A stretch of 6,556 nt of DNA. Origin: Burkholderiales bacterium (lineage in GTDB: Bacteria > Pseudomonadota > Gammaproteobacteria > Burkholderiales > Burkholderiaceae). The stretch lies in NCBI GenBank assembly GCA_947371645.1, contig CANBQJ010000210.1:1-6556 (forward strand), read 5' to 3'. Shown piece after piece: positions 1 to 6,139 of the stretch. The first letter of the stretch is position 1. Each line of letters opens with the position of its first letter. Both the position numbers and the translations under genes were made by a program. The notes beneath the pieces are model-generated. The model saw only the letters and a list, made by a program, of their open reading frames with translations, was not told where the DNA came from and made no database searches.

Positions 1-1
1 G

Positions 2-541
2 AAGGATGCAGACCCCAGCCTGTGGATGCTGCGCCTGGACCTGCTGCGCCTGATCAACCGCCCGGTCGACTTCGATGAGGTCGCCATCGACTACTGCGTG
101 ACGTATGAGCAGTCTCCCCCCTCCTGGGAGCCGGTCAAATGCCGCGTCCGCATCGAAAGCGATGTGGTGCACACCCAGACCCGCCCCCTGACCCACGTGG
201 GCGAGGTCACCACCAGCTTTGTCGAATCCCGCCTGGCCGACGACGAAGTCGAGTTCATCCAGGTGGCCTCGATGGACCTCTCCGGTCAGCTGGTGGGCGA
301 CATCGGCCAGACCTTGGGCCAGCTGGATGACCAGCTCAGCGCCAGCGTCACCCTGGAGATCGACTGCACGCACCTGCTGCGGGTGGACTTCATCGCCGCA
401 GGCGACCTGCTCAACTGGGTGCTGGCCCGCCGCACGGAAGACCGTCAGGTCGTCTTCAAGAACCCGCACCGCCTCATCGCGTTGTTCTTCGGCGCCATGG
501 GCATCAACGAGCACGCCCGGGTGCAACTCTCGCACCACTGA
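2..541 (+). CDS. STAS-domain protein, 3' part only (start lies upstream of window)
   Basis: The reading frame is open from the first complete codon at position 2 to the TGA at 539-541, so the gene enters from the left; the ATG at 26 is probably internal. Counting from that ATG, residues of about 75-170 look like a STAS domain: a run around VASMDLSGQL, a beta strand at SVTLEIDCTHL, the segment RVDFIAAGDLLNW (residues 119-131), and a C-terminal stretch ending GAMGINEHARVQL. STAS domains usually act in protein partnering, as in anti-sigma-factor antagonists or MlaB-like subunits. In SpoIIAA-type antagonists the loop reads D-S-S-G with a phosphorylated serine; here it reads I-A-A-G (123-126), so phospho-switching at that site is unlikely. 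The roughly 75 residues before the domain I do not recognise. The partner is unknown. The gene is co-oriented with hslV, 52 nt away, and no terminator is evident between them. The STAS assignment is fairly confident; the specific role is not known. Confidence 0.75.
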   Translation, partial: KDADPSLWMLRLDLLRLINRPVDFDEVAIDYCVTYEQSPPSWEPVKCRVRIESDVVHTQTRPLTHVGEVTTSFVESRLADDEVEFIQVASMDLSGQLVGDIGQTLGQLDDQLSASVTLEIDCTHLLRVDFIAAGDLLNWVLARRTEDRQVVFKNPHRLIALFFGAMGINEHARVQLSHH

Positions 542-558
542 ATCGGCTGAGCGGGGGG

Positions 559-586
559 CTTGAAAGCCACTCGCCTGCCCCCAGCT
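559..586 (+). promoter_or_regulatory. Candidate sigma-32 (RpoH) heat-shock promoter of hslVU
   Basis: CTTGAAA at 559-565 matches the core of the sigma-32 -35 element exactly. After a 13-nt spacer, CCCCAGCT at 579-586 matches the -10 consensus CCCCATNT at all informative positions but one. The site lies wholly inside the 52-nt gap between the STAS stop codon and hslV. hslVU is a sigma-32 operon in E. coli, so the position fits the biology. With usual spacing, transcription would start at roughly 592-596, on or next to the hslV ATG at 594. The call rests on motif matching by eye. Confidence 0.72.
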
Positions 587-593
587 TCGGCGG

Positions 594-1151
594 ATGAGCG
601 AACCCGCATCCTTTCACGGCACCACCATCGTCAGTGTGCGCCGCCAAACCCCCACCGGCTGGCAAGTCGCCATGGGTGGAGATGGCCAGGTCACCCTGGG
701 TCACATCGTCGTCAAGGCCAGCGCCAAGAAGGTGCGCACCCTTTACCACGACAAGGTGCTGGCTGGCTTTGCCGGCGCCACCGCCGACGCCTTCACGCTG
801 TTTGAGCGCTTCGAGGCCAAGCTGGAAAAGCACCAGGGCCACCTGGCCCGCGCGGCCGTGGAGCTGACCCGCGACTGGCGCACCGACCGCGTGCTGCGCC
901 GCCTGGAGGCCATGCTGGCTGTCGCCGACCATGAAACGTCCCTGATCATCACCGGCAACGGTGATGTGCTGGAGCCCGAGCACGGCATCATCTCCATCGG
1001 CTCGGGTGGCGCCTACGCGCAGGCGGCCGCACGGGCCCTGGTGGCCCACACCGAGCTGCCCGCCGCAGACGTCGTCAAGAAATCGCTGGAGATCGCAGGA
1101 GACCTGTGCATCTACACCAACCAGCACCACACCATCGTCACCCTGGGCTGA
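594..1151 (+). CDS. hslV: HslV, peptidase subunit of the HslUV (ClpQY) ATP-dependent protease
   Basis: This is the threonine-protease subunit that forms a double hexameric ring in the cytoplasm and degrades proteins unfolded by HslU. The 185-residue product fits the family (176 in E. coli). The signature TTIVSVRR begins at residue 10, so Thr10 should become the N-terminal nucleophile after removal of a nine-residue propeptide (MSEPASFHG). Other family blocks are GGDGQVTLG (28-36), the lysine pair at 45-46 that should hold the catalytic lysine, [15 protein letters not shown] (57-71), the long match through WRTDR (95-99), NGDV (122-125) and the GSGG loop (136-139). A four-residue insertion relative to E. 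coli lies before GGDG. The ATG at 594 is the only usable start: an in-frame TGA sits at 561-563 with no other start codon between, and later starts would lose the nucleophile. There is no properly spaced Shine-Dalgarno site. The stop is 4 nt before hslU, so the two are almost certainly one operon, probably driven by the sigma-32 site upstream. Confidence 0.97.
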   Translation: MSEPASFHGTTIVSVRRQTPTGWQVAMGGDGQVTLGHIVVKASAKKVRTLYHDKVLAGFAGATADAFTLFERFEAKLEKHQGHLARAAVELTRDWRTDRVLRRLEAMLAVADHETSLIITGNGDVLEPEHGIISIGSGGAYAQAAARALVAHTELPAADVVKKSLEIAGDLCIYTNQHHTIVTLG

Positions 1152-1155
1152 CCGC

Positions 1156-2484
1156 ATGAGCCTCACGCCACAACAGATCGTCGACGAGCTCGACCGCCAC
1201 ATCGTGGGCCAGGGTGCCGCCAAGCGCGCCGTGGCCATCGCCCTGCGCAACCGCTGGCGCCGCCAGCAGGTGGACGACAGCCTGCGCGGCGAAATCACGC
1301 CCAAGAACATCCTGATGATCGGCCCCACCGGTGTGGGCAAGACCGAGATCGCCCGCCGCCTGGCCCGGATCGCCGACGCGCCCTTCATCAAGGTGGAGGC
1401 CACCAAGTTCACCGAGGTCGGCTATGTGGGCAAAGACGTGGACACCATCATCCGCGACCTCGTGGAAAGCGCCATCAAGCAAGAACGGTCCCGGCAGGTG
1501 CAGCTGATGCGCACCAAGGCCGAAGAAGCCGCCGAAGAACGCATCCTGGACGTGCTGGTCCCACCGCCCCGCAGCGAGTTCGGGATCGGCAGCACGCAGC
1601 CGCCGGACAACACCGCACGCCAGATCATGCGCAAGCGCCTGCGCGAAGGCACGCTGGACGAGCGCGAGATCGACATCGAGCTGGCCGAGCCCCGCCCGGC
1701 GGTGGAAATCATGAGCCCGGCCGGCATGGAAGGCATGGCCGACCAGTTGAAGGACCTCTTCAGCCAGATGGGCCAGGGCCGCACCCGCAGCCGCAAGGTG
1801 CGCATCGCCGAGGCCCGCACCCAGTTGATCGAAGAAGAAGCCGGCAAGCTGGTCAACGACGAGGAGATCAAGGCGCGGGCGCTGGAACGCACCGAGCAGC
1901 ACGGCATCGTCTTCATCGACGAGATCGACAAGGTGGCCAGCCGCAACGAAGGCCATGGCGCCGAGGTGTCGCGTCAAGGCGTGCAGCGCGACCTGCTGCC
2001 CCTGGTTGAAGGCACCACCGTGCAGACCAAGCACGGCATGGTCAAAACCGACCACATCCTGTTCATCGCCTCAGGCGCCTTCCACCTGAGCAAGCCTTCG
2101 GACCTCATCCCCGAGCTGCAAGGGCGATTCCCCATCCGGGTGGAGCTGAGCTCGCTGGCGGTGGGAGACTTCGAGGCCATCCTCACCCAACCCAGCGCCA
2201 GCCTGATCAAACAGTATCAGGCCCTGCTGGGGGCCGAAGGCGTGACGCTGAACTTCACGCCCGGCGCCATCCGCCGCATCGCCGAAATTGCCTTCGAGGT
2301 GAACGAGCGCACCGAGAACATCGGCGCCCGTCGCCTGGCCACGGTGCTGGAACGCCTGCTCGATGAGGTGTCTTTCAACGCGCCGGAGTTGAGTGGCCAA
2401 GCCCGCGAGGTCACGGCCGCAGAAGTGGACCTGCGGCTGGGCGAGCTGGCCCGCAATGAAGACCTGTCTCGCTTCATCCTCTGA
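1156..2484 (+). CDS. hslU: HslU, AAA+ unfoldase subunit of the HslUV (ClpQY) protease
   Basis: This hexameric AAA+ ATPase recognises, unfolds and threads substrates into HslV. The 442-residue length is practically that of E. coli (443). Visible motifs are Walker A GPTGVGKT (56-63), the substrate-gripping pore loop GYVG (89-92), an intermediate I-domain of about residues 110-240, Walker B VFIDE (252-256), the ELQGR segment with a probable arginine finger at Arg324, the sensor-2 motif ENIGARR (387-393), and the C-terminal tail DLSRFIL. In this family that tail inserts into HslV pockets and activates the peptidase. The frame stays open upstream to 961, but that part overlaps hslV; the ATG at 1156 gives the conserved N-terminus [13 protein letters not shown]. 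It begins 4 nt after the hslV stop with no clear Shine-Dalgarno site, which suggests translational coupling to hslV. All catalytic elements are intact. The gene converges on coaX across a 21-nt gap. Confidence 0.98.
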   Translation: MSLTPQQIVDELDRHIVGQGAAKRAVAIALRNRWRRQQVDDSLRGEITPKNILMIGPTGVGKTEIARRLARIADAPFIKVEATKFTEVGYVGKDVDTIIRDLVESAIKQERSRQVQLMRTKAEEAAEERILDVLVPPPRSEFGIGSTQPPDNTARQIMRKRLREGTLDEREIDIELAEPRPAVEIMSPAGMEGMADQLKDLFSQMGQGRTRSRKVRIAEARTQLIEEEAGKLVNDEEIKARALERTEQHGIVFIDEIDKVASRNEGHGAEVSRQGVQRDLLPLVEGTTVQTKHGMVKTDHILFIASGAFHLSKPSDLIPELQGRFPIRVELSSLAVGDFEAILTQPSASLIKQYQALLGAEGVTLNFTPGAIRRIAEIAFEVNERTENIGARRLATVLERLLDEVSFNAPELSGQAREVTAAEVDLRLGELARNEDLSRFIL

Positions 2485-2486
2485 AA

Positions 2487-2531
2487 CCCAGGGCCTCAGG
2501 TGGGCTCAGGCCACCAGGCCGGCTTCCTGGG
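2487..2531. terminator. Nested inverted repeat between convergent hslU and coaX; possible bidirectional terminator
   Basis: The inner arms are GGCCT (2492-2496) with AGGCC (2516-2520) and GGTGG (2499-2503) with CCACC (2511-2515), separated by a two-nt bulge (CA) on the left arm and closed by a seven-nt loop. Outer bases CCCAGG (2487-2492) can also pair with CCTGGG (2526-2531), sharing one base with the inner arm. The structure starts 3 nt after the hslU stop and runs into the last codons of coaX. There is no T-tract on the plus strand and only TTT on the minus strand, so it is not a classical intrinsic terminator. It could still stall polymerase or protect 3' ends. Confidence 0.35.
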
Positions 2532-3297
2532 CCAACGTCAGCAGGCCTTCGAAGATGAGGTTTTCAACCACGCGGGCCGGCAGCTCGTGCACATGAGACA
2601 AACGAGACACCGCCCCACCTGACATGATCAGCAGCGGTTGGCGCCCGGTGTGGGCATGCAGGCGCCGCAAGCTGCGCTCGATGGCGCCAGCGATGGCGTC
2701 GGTGCCGCCGCTCATCAGGGCGTCACTGGTGTTGGTGGGGAAGTCGCTGACCTCGCCTGTGGGCACCTTCAGACCGGCGGTGCCGCTCTCCAGCGCCTTG
2801 TACATCAGGCCAAAGCCAGGCAGGATCAGGCCGCCCAGGAACTGCCCTTCGGCATCCACCGCATCCACCGTGACCGCCGTGCCCACCATGACGGCCAGCA
2901 CGGGTGGCATGGGCTGCACCTTGGCCGCACCAGACTTCAAAGCCTCATGCCGCGCCCCGATGATGGCGGCCCAACGGTCAGCCCCCAGCCGTTGAGGGTG
3001 CTCGTAGCCATTGCGCACGCCTGCAGCCTGGGCCGAAGCCGACACCCAGTGGGGCGCCAGCCCCCAGCCCTGGTGCAGTTGTTCTTCCACACGCCGTTTG
3101 ATGGCCTCGCCGGCCACCACGCAGCCCAGCATGGCTTTGGGTGCGGGCTTCAGGTGACACCAGGTCTGTTGCCACAAGCTGTCGATGTCTTCCAGCACCA
3201 CGGCCCCGTGGGCAAGCAATTCAGCGCCAGGCACCGCTTGCGCATAGAGACCCCACTTGAGACGGGTGTTACCGATGTCGATGACCAGGAATGACAT
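2506..3297 (-). CDS. coaX: Type III pantothenate kinase (CoaX)
   Basis: CoaX phosphorylates pantothenate with ATP, the first step of coenzyme A synthesis in the cytoplasm. Type III enzymes belong to the ASKHA fold, need a monovalent cation and are not feedback-inhibited by CoA. The 263-residue product shows the phosphate-binding motif DIGNTRLKW at 7-15, the substrate motif [14 protein letters not shown] (96-109) whose Asp107 is the likely catalytic base, the second phosphate motif GTAVTVDAV (139-147), and GGLILPGF (155-162). I chose the ATG at 3297 (MSFLVIDIG); a TTG two codons upstream at 3303 is possible but gives the less usual MRMSF. No Shine-Dalgarno site is clear. In some betaproteobacteria coaX follows birA; here the 246 nt upstream are non-coding and the next gene is divergent, so coaX seems to have its own promoter. 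It converges on hslU. Confidence 0.95.
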   Translation of the reverse strand: MSFLVIDIGNTRLKWGLYAQAVPGAELLAHGAVVLEDIDSLWQQTWCHLKPAPKAMLGCVVAGEAIKRRVEEQLHQGWGLAPHWVSASAQAAGVRNGYEHPQRLGADRWAAIIGARHEALKSGAAKVQPMPPVLAVMVGTAVTVDAVDAEGQFLGGLILPGFGLMYKALESGTAGLKVPTGEVSDFPTNTSDALMSGGTDAIAGAIERSLRRLHAHTGRQPLLIMSGGAVSRLSHVHELPARVVENLIFEGLLTLAQEAGLVA

Positions 3298-3403
3298 GCG
3301 CAATGCAAACCGGGCGCAAGGCCGGTCAGAGGGCTTGGGGTGTGGTCATTGTCCTGCAAGAAGCTGTAAGTGGCGTTGCTGCACTGCGGCAAACGCGCCA
3401 CGA

Positions 3404-3451
3404 AGATGCATCTGCTCACACTCGTATCGGTGGAAACCCCTGGGCAGATGC
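3404..3451. repeat. Inverted repeat in the coaX divergent region
   Basis: GCATCTGC (3408-3415) is repeated inverted as GCAGATGC (3444-3451), a perfect 8-bp match separated by 28 nt. The left copy also overlaps a perfect 10-bp palindrome, AGATGCATCT (3404-3413). The arrangement could be a pair of sites for a dimeric regulator or an RNA stem; the sequence does not decide between them. Confidence 0.45.
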
Positions 3452-3532
3452 CCCAACTCCGGGCACACTTGCGCACCATCTGAAATGACCAAGCGTTTAC
3501 CCTTGGTTGCAATTCACAAGAGAAATCCGGAC

Positions 3533-3537
3533 AGGAG
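3533..3537 (+). promoter_or_regulatory. Strong Shine-Dalgarno site of the chalcone-isomerase-like gene
   Basis: AGGAG lies six nucleotides before the ATG at 3544, the ideal spacing. It fixes the start of that gene and is the only strong Shine-Dalgarno site before any of the genes whose starts lie in this window. Confidence 0.85.
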
Positions 3538-3543
3538 AAGACC

Positions 3544-4137
3544 ATGACCCGAAAAATTGCGCAGTTCATCGCCTGCCTGGGCATCCTGGTGGCCAGCGTG
3601 GGCATCAGTGCTCAGGCAGCCGTGGACATCAAGGGCGCCAGGTTCGACGAGACCTACCAGCTGGGCAACCAGGCGCTGAGCCTCAATGGCGTGGGCATCC
3701 GGGTCAAGGTGATCGTCGATGTGTACGCCGCCGGCCTGTATGTGCCTCAAAAGGGCAAGGATGCGAGCAGCCTGTTGGGCCAGGGCGGCCCCAAGGCCAT
3801 GCAGATCGTCCTGTTGCGCGACCTGACCGGTGAAGATTTCGCCGAGGCCATGGTCAAGGGCTTCAACAAGAACAACAGCAGTGCCGACCAAACGCGATTC
3901 CAGGCCAAGCTGGACGAAATCCGCGGCGTGATGTTGGGCATGGGCAAGGTGAAAAAGGGCTCGGTCATCCACATCGACTTCACGCCGGGCGTGGGCACGG
4001 GCGTGACCATCAATGGCGTGCACCAGGGCCCCGTCATCGCGGGTGACGAATTTTTCACCGCACTGCTGCGCATCTGGCTGGGCAACTCCCCTGTGGACTC
4101 CGACCTGAAGGACGCCCTCATGGGCGCCGCCAAGTGA
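3544..4137 (+). CDS. Exported chalcone-isomerase-like (Chalcone_3 type) protein
   Basis: The 197-residue product begins with a signal peptide: basic MTRK, a hydrophobic core at about 5-21, and a probable signal-peptidase-I site AQA|AV after residue 25. The mature protein would be periplasmic. The remainder has the pattern of bacterial chalcone-isomerase-fold proteins: GVGIRVKVIVDVYAAGLYV (50-68), an AMQIVLLRDL strand, an acidic DFAEAMVKGF helix, and the C-terminal block of an FTPG turn, NGVHQGPV, GDEFFTALLRIWLG and the DLKDALMG end. Plant relatives isomerise chalcones or bind fatty acids; for the bacterial exported group no general substrate is established, and I do not infer flavonoid chemistry. 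No metabolic partner gene lies beside it. The ATG is fixed by a strong AGGAG six nt upstream. The 140-nt gap before the next gene suggests it may be transcribed alone. The fold is called with good confidence; the function is open. Confidence 0.88.
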   Translation: MTRKIAQFIACLGILVASVGISAQAAVDIKGARFDETYQLGNQALSLNGVGIRVKVIVDVYAAGLYVPQKGKDASSLLGQGGPKAMQIVLLRDLTGEDFAEAMVKGFNKNNSSADQTRFQAKLDEIRGVMLGMGKVKKGSVIHIDFTPGVGTGVTINGVHQGPVIAGDEFFTALLRIWLGNSPVDSDLKDALMGAAK

Positions 4138-4277
4138 CCTCAGCCCCCGACGGGGCATGCTCCGGTTCACGCGGGGCAACGCCCAGCACAATTGGCGGGG
4201 TTTGAGGCCTGTATTTCGCTTGCGGCAGGTTGGAGCTTGGGTGCATAAGTGAGGGAAGCCCAAACTTGGGGTCCCCC
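4138..4277. other. Intergenic spacer before the HDOD gene
   Basis: These 140 nt contain no supported gene. CCCC/GGGG around 4145-4155 could form a very short stem, but no T-tract follows, so no terminator is called. A weak promoter-like arrangement, TTGCGG at 4220-4225 and CATAAG at 4244-4249 with an 18-nt spacer, would start transcription about 20 nt before the HDOD ATG; the match is poor. CCCA (4259-4262) can pair with TGGG (4267-4270) just before the start codon and would cover the only G-rich stretch that might serve as a ribosome site. Confidence 0.3.
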
Positions 4278-5120
4278 ATGATCGACACCGCACTGCCCTC
4301 GCTTGCCGCCTGGACCGAAGCCCTCGCCCAGGCCCCCATTCCCGTCTTGCCAGGCACCGTTGCCGAACTGCATCAGCTGCGCGTGATCGAAGAGACCCAC
4401 GCCACCGTCGATGCCCACACCATCGCCGACCGGGTGGGTTCAGACCCGCTGATGATGCTCAAGGTGCTGGTGCGCACGTCGGAGTCGTGCCTGCGCAACG
4501 GCGTCGAGCCCCCGGAGACCATGGTGGGTGCCACCGTGATGATGGGCATCGGGCCGTTTTTCCGCGCGTTCGAGGAGGTGCACAGCATCACCGAGTGGCT
4601 GCACCCCTACCCTGAAGCCATCAGTGGGCTGATCAAGGTGGTGACACGTGCCCGTCGGGCCTGCCACTTCTCCACCGGCTTCGCCTTGCGCCGCCAGGAC
4701 GAGGACGTGGTCGTCATCCAGGAAGCCGCCCTGCTGCATGATTTTTCCGAGATGCTGCTGTGGTGCCACGCGCCGGCCCTGGCCCTGGACATCCAGAACC
4801 GCCAAAAGGCCGACCACACCATCCGCTCGGTGGACATCCAGCGCGAGGTGCTGGGGGTGGAGTTGGGCGACCTGACGCAATCGCTGATGGCGCACTGGCA
4901 ACTGCCCCTGCTGCTGCAGGAGTGCACCAACGACCACCATGCGAACAACCCGAAGGTGCGCAGCGTGATGCTGGGGGTGCAGATTGCCCGCCACACGCAG
5001 CACGGCTGGGAGGATGACCACGCACAAGCCGCCCTGCCGGACGATGTGGCCGAGGTGGCCCAGCTGCTCAACCTCTCCAAAGATGCTGCTTACCGCCTGC
5101 TGGTGTCCATGGACGCCTGA
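4278..5120 (+). CDS. HDOD-domain protein, stand-alone
   Basis: HDOD domains are relatives of HD phosphohydrolases found in bacterial signalling and regulatory proteins; most have no proven enzymatic activity. The 280-residue product opens with the typical entry IPVLPGTVAELHQL (from residue 21), then an alpha-helical ADRVGSDPLMMLKVL segment and a GATVMMGIGPFF stretch. The family's central ALLHDFSEMLLW follows, with His154-Asp155 retained. A helical tail ends in DAAYRLLVSMDA. No receiver, GGDEF, EAL or kinase domain is attached, and I see no membrane segment. The ATG at 4278 fits the domain start. A TTG at 4230 in the same frame would add 16 residues of unconvincing sequence. The ribosome site is weak (GGGG at 4268-4271). 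It converges on the S49 peptidase gene with a 38-nt gap. Its partner or signal cannot be read from the neighbours. Confidence 0.87.
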   Translation: MIDTALPSLAAWTEALAQAPIPVLPGTVAELHQLRVIEETHATVDAHTIADRVGSDPLMMLKVLVRTSESCLRNGVEPPETMVGATVMMGIGPFFRAFEEVHSITEWLHPYPEAISGLIKVVTRARRACHFSTGFALRRQDEDVVVIQEAALLHDFSEMLLWCHAPALALDIQNRQKADHTIRSVDIQREVLGVELGDLTQSLMAHWQLPLLLQECTNDHHANNPKVRSVMLGVQIARHTQHGWEDDHAQAALPDDVAEVAQLLNLSKDAAYRLLVSMDA

Positions 5121-5131
5121 GGACAGCAAGC

Positions 5132-5160
5132 GAGCAAGCCCCCTCAGGGCTGATGGGCTC
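5132..5160. terminator. Weak hairpin between the convergent HDOD and S49 peptidase genes
   Basis: AGCCC (5137-5141) pairs with GGGCT (5147-5151) around a five-nt loop, and GAGC (5132-5135) can pair with GCTC (5157-5160) outside it through an internal loop. There is no T-tract on either strand. Placement in a 38-nt convergent gap is the main reason to list it. Confidence 0.25.
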
Positions 5161-6118
5161 AGTGGATGCTGACTGCACCCCGCATGGCCGTCACGGCGCC
5201 CGAGCCGATGGCGGCGCCAAAGCGCTTGGCCAGGCGTTCGGCCAGGTTTTCTTTCTGGGTGTAGTCGATCACGTCTTCGGCCTTGACCACATCGCGCGCC
5301 ACCTGATCCAGGCTGCCCAGGTGATCGGCCAGGCCCAGCGACACGGCCTCTTCGCCGTTCCAGAACAGGCCACTGAAGGTGTCTTCGTTTTCTTTCAAGC
5401 GCTTGCCACGGCCGTCCTTGACCACCTGGATGAACTGCTTGTGGATCTGGTCCAGCATGGCCTGGGCGAAGGCGTCCTGCGTGGGCTTGCGGGGCGAAAA
5501 CGGATCCAGCATGCCCTTGTTGCGGCCGGCGGTCATCAGGCGGCGCTCCACGCCCACCTTGTCCATGATGCCGGTGAAGCCAAAGCCATCCATCAGCACG
5601 CCGATGGAGCCCACCAGCGAGGCCTTGTCCACGAAGATCTGGTCGGCCGAAACGGCGATGTAGTAGGCGGCCGACGCGCACATCTCTTCGCACACGGCGT
5701 AGACCTTCTTCTTGTGCAAGGCCTTGAGGCGGCGCACCTCGTCGTTGACCAGGCCAGCCTGCACGGGGCTGCCGCCCGGCGAGTTGATGCGCAACACAAC
5801 GGCCTGCGCGCCCGTGTCTTCGAAGGCACTGCGCAAGGCCGTCATCAGGCTGTCGGCGTTGGCATCGGACTCGGCGGCGATCTCGCCGCGCACTTCCACC
5901 AGCGCGGTGTGCGGGCTGTTGGGCGCCTTGGACGCAGGCACGTTTTGAATGGTCGCCCAGACCATGGCCAGCGCCACGCCGATCCAGATCACACGCCAGA
6001 ACCAGCGCCAGCGTTGGGCGCGGCGCTGCTCGGACAAATAGGCAGAAGCAAAGTCGGCCAGCATCTGGTGCTGGGTTTGCGAAACCGGGTCGTTGGGCAC
6101 AGTGTCCTCGAAGCTCAT
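5159..6118 (-). CDS. sppA: S49 family peptidase, SppA (signal peptide peptidase) type, membrane-anchored
   Basis: Short SppA-type peptidases cut leftover signal peptides and other hydrophobic segments at the inner membrane, with the catalytic domain outside the cytoplasm. The 319-residue product has a charged cytoplasmic N-terminus, one hydrophobic anchor at about 39-57 (WFWRVIWIGVALAMVWATI), then the S49 core. INSPGGSP (111-118) is the family's substrate-binding strand. Ser149 in EEMCASAAYYIA is the likely nucleophile, where many relatives read ASGGYY. LVGSIGV (168-174) follows, and Lys201 in TAGRNKGMLDPFS is the likely general base, as in the B. subtilis SppA Ser-Lys dyad. The length matches the single-domain form rather than the double-length E. 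coli protein. I chose the ATG at 6118; a TTG two codons upstream is less likely. No Shine-Dalgarno site is visible. It lies 21 nt after the Rieske gene, in the same direction, so co-transcription is probable. Confidence 0.92.
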   Translation of the reverse strand: MSFEDTVPNDPVSQTQHQMLADFASAYLSEQRRAQRWRWFWRVIWIGVALAMVWATIQNVPASKAPNSPHTALVEVRGEIAAESDANADSLMTALRSAFEDTGAQAVVLRINSPGGSPVQAGLVNDEVRRLKALHKKKVYAVCEEMCASAAYYIAVSADQIFVDKASLVGSIGVLMDGFGFTGIMDKVGVERRLMTAGRNKGMLDPFSPRKPTQDAFAQAMLDQIHKQFIQVVKDGRGKRLKENEDTFSGLFWNGEEAVSLGLADHLGSLDQVARDVVKAEDVIDYTQKENLAERLAKRFGAAIGSGAVTAMRGAVSIH

Positions 6119-6139
6119 GGGCAAAAGGGGTGAGGCCGG

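Larger units (their letters stand above)
3298..3543. promoter_or_regulatory. Divergent non-coding region between coaX and the chalcone-isomerase-like gene
   Basis: This 246-nt stretch must carry the start signals of both flanking genes. I could not find a convincing sigma-70 promoter for either; the best plus-strand -35-like element, TTTACC at 3496-3501, lacks a good partner -10. What it does hold is dyad symmetry. ACCGG at 3309-3313 pairs with CCGGT at 3322-3326, which would lie in the coaX leader 12-29 nt before its ATG. An imperfect hairpin lies around 3371-3400, and a longer inverted repeat is listed separately. Open frames across it have no recognisable protein content. Confidence 0.5.

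Noticed and set aside
961..1155. Upstream extension of the hslU frame by 65 codons
   Set aside because: It overlaps hslV in another frame and has no similarity to HslU; the ATG at 1156 gives the exact conserved N-terminus.
504..2055. Long minus-strand open frames opposite hslV and hslU (504-1412 and 1138-2055)
   Set aside because: They lie opposite highly conserved genes and have low-complexity translations typical of antisense frames in high-GC DNA.
3481..3543. Sigma-70 promoter just before the chalcone-isomerase-like gene
   Set aside because: The TTTACC element has no acceptable -10 at the right distance, so the match is no better than chance.
3150..3605. A minus-strand frame of 151 codons and small plus-strand frames through the coaX divergent region
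   Set aside because: The translations show no recognisable domain or ribosome site, and they overlap coaX or the chalcone-isomerase-like gene.
4138..4230. Intrinsic terminator after the chalcone-isomerase-like gene
   Set aside because: Only a four-bp stem with a tiny loop is present and no T-tract follows.
4230..4277. TTG start adding 16 residues to the HDOD protein
   Set aside because: There is no spaced ribosome site and the extra residues are unlike HDOD N-termini; the ATG at 4278 is preferred.
4440..5693. A 417-codon minus-strand open frame across the HDOD gene and half of the S49 gene
   Set aside because: It spans two well-supported genes in the wrong frame, and its arginine- and glycine-rich translation shows no domain.
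5153..6133. A 326-codon open frame on the plus strand covering the whole S49 peptidase gene
   Set aside because: It is a by-product of GC-rich codon use opposite sppA. Its histidine- and glycine-rich product resembles no family, whereas the minus-strand frame carries clear S49 motifs.
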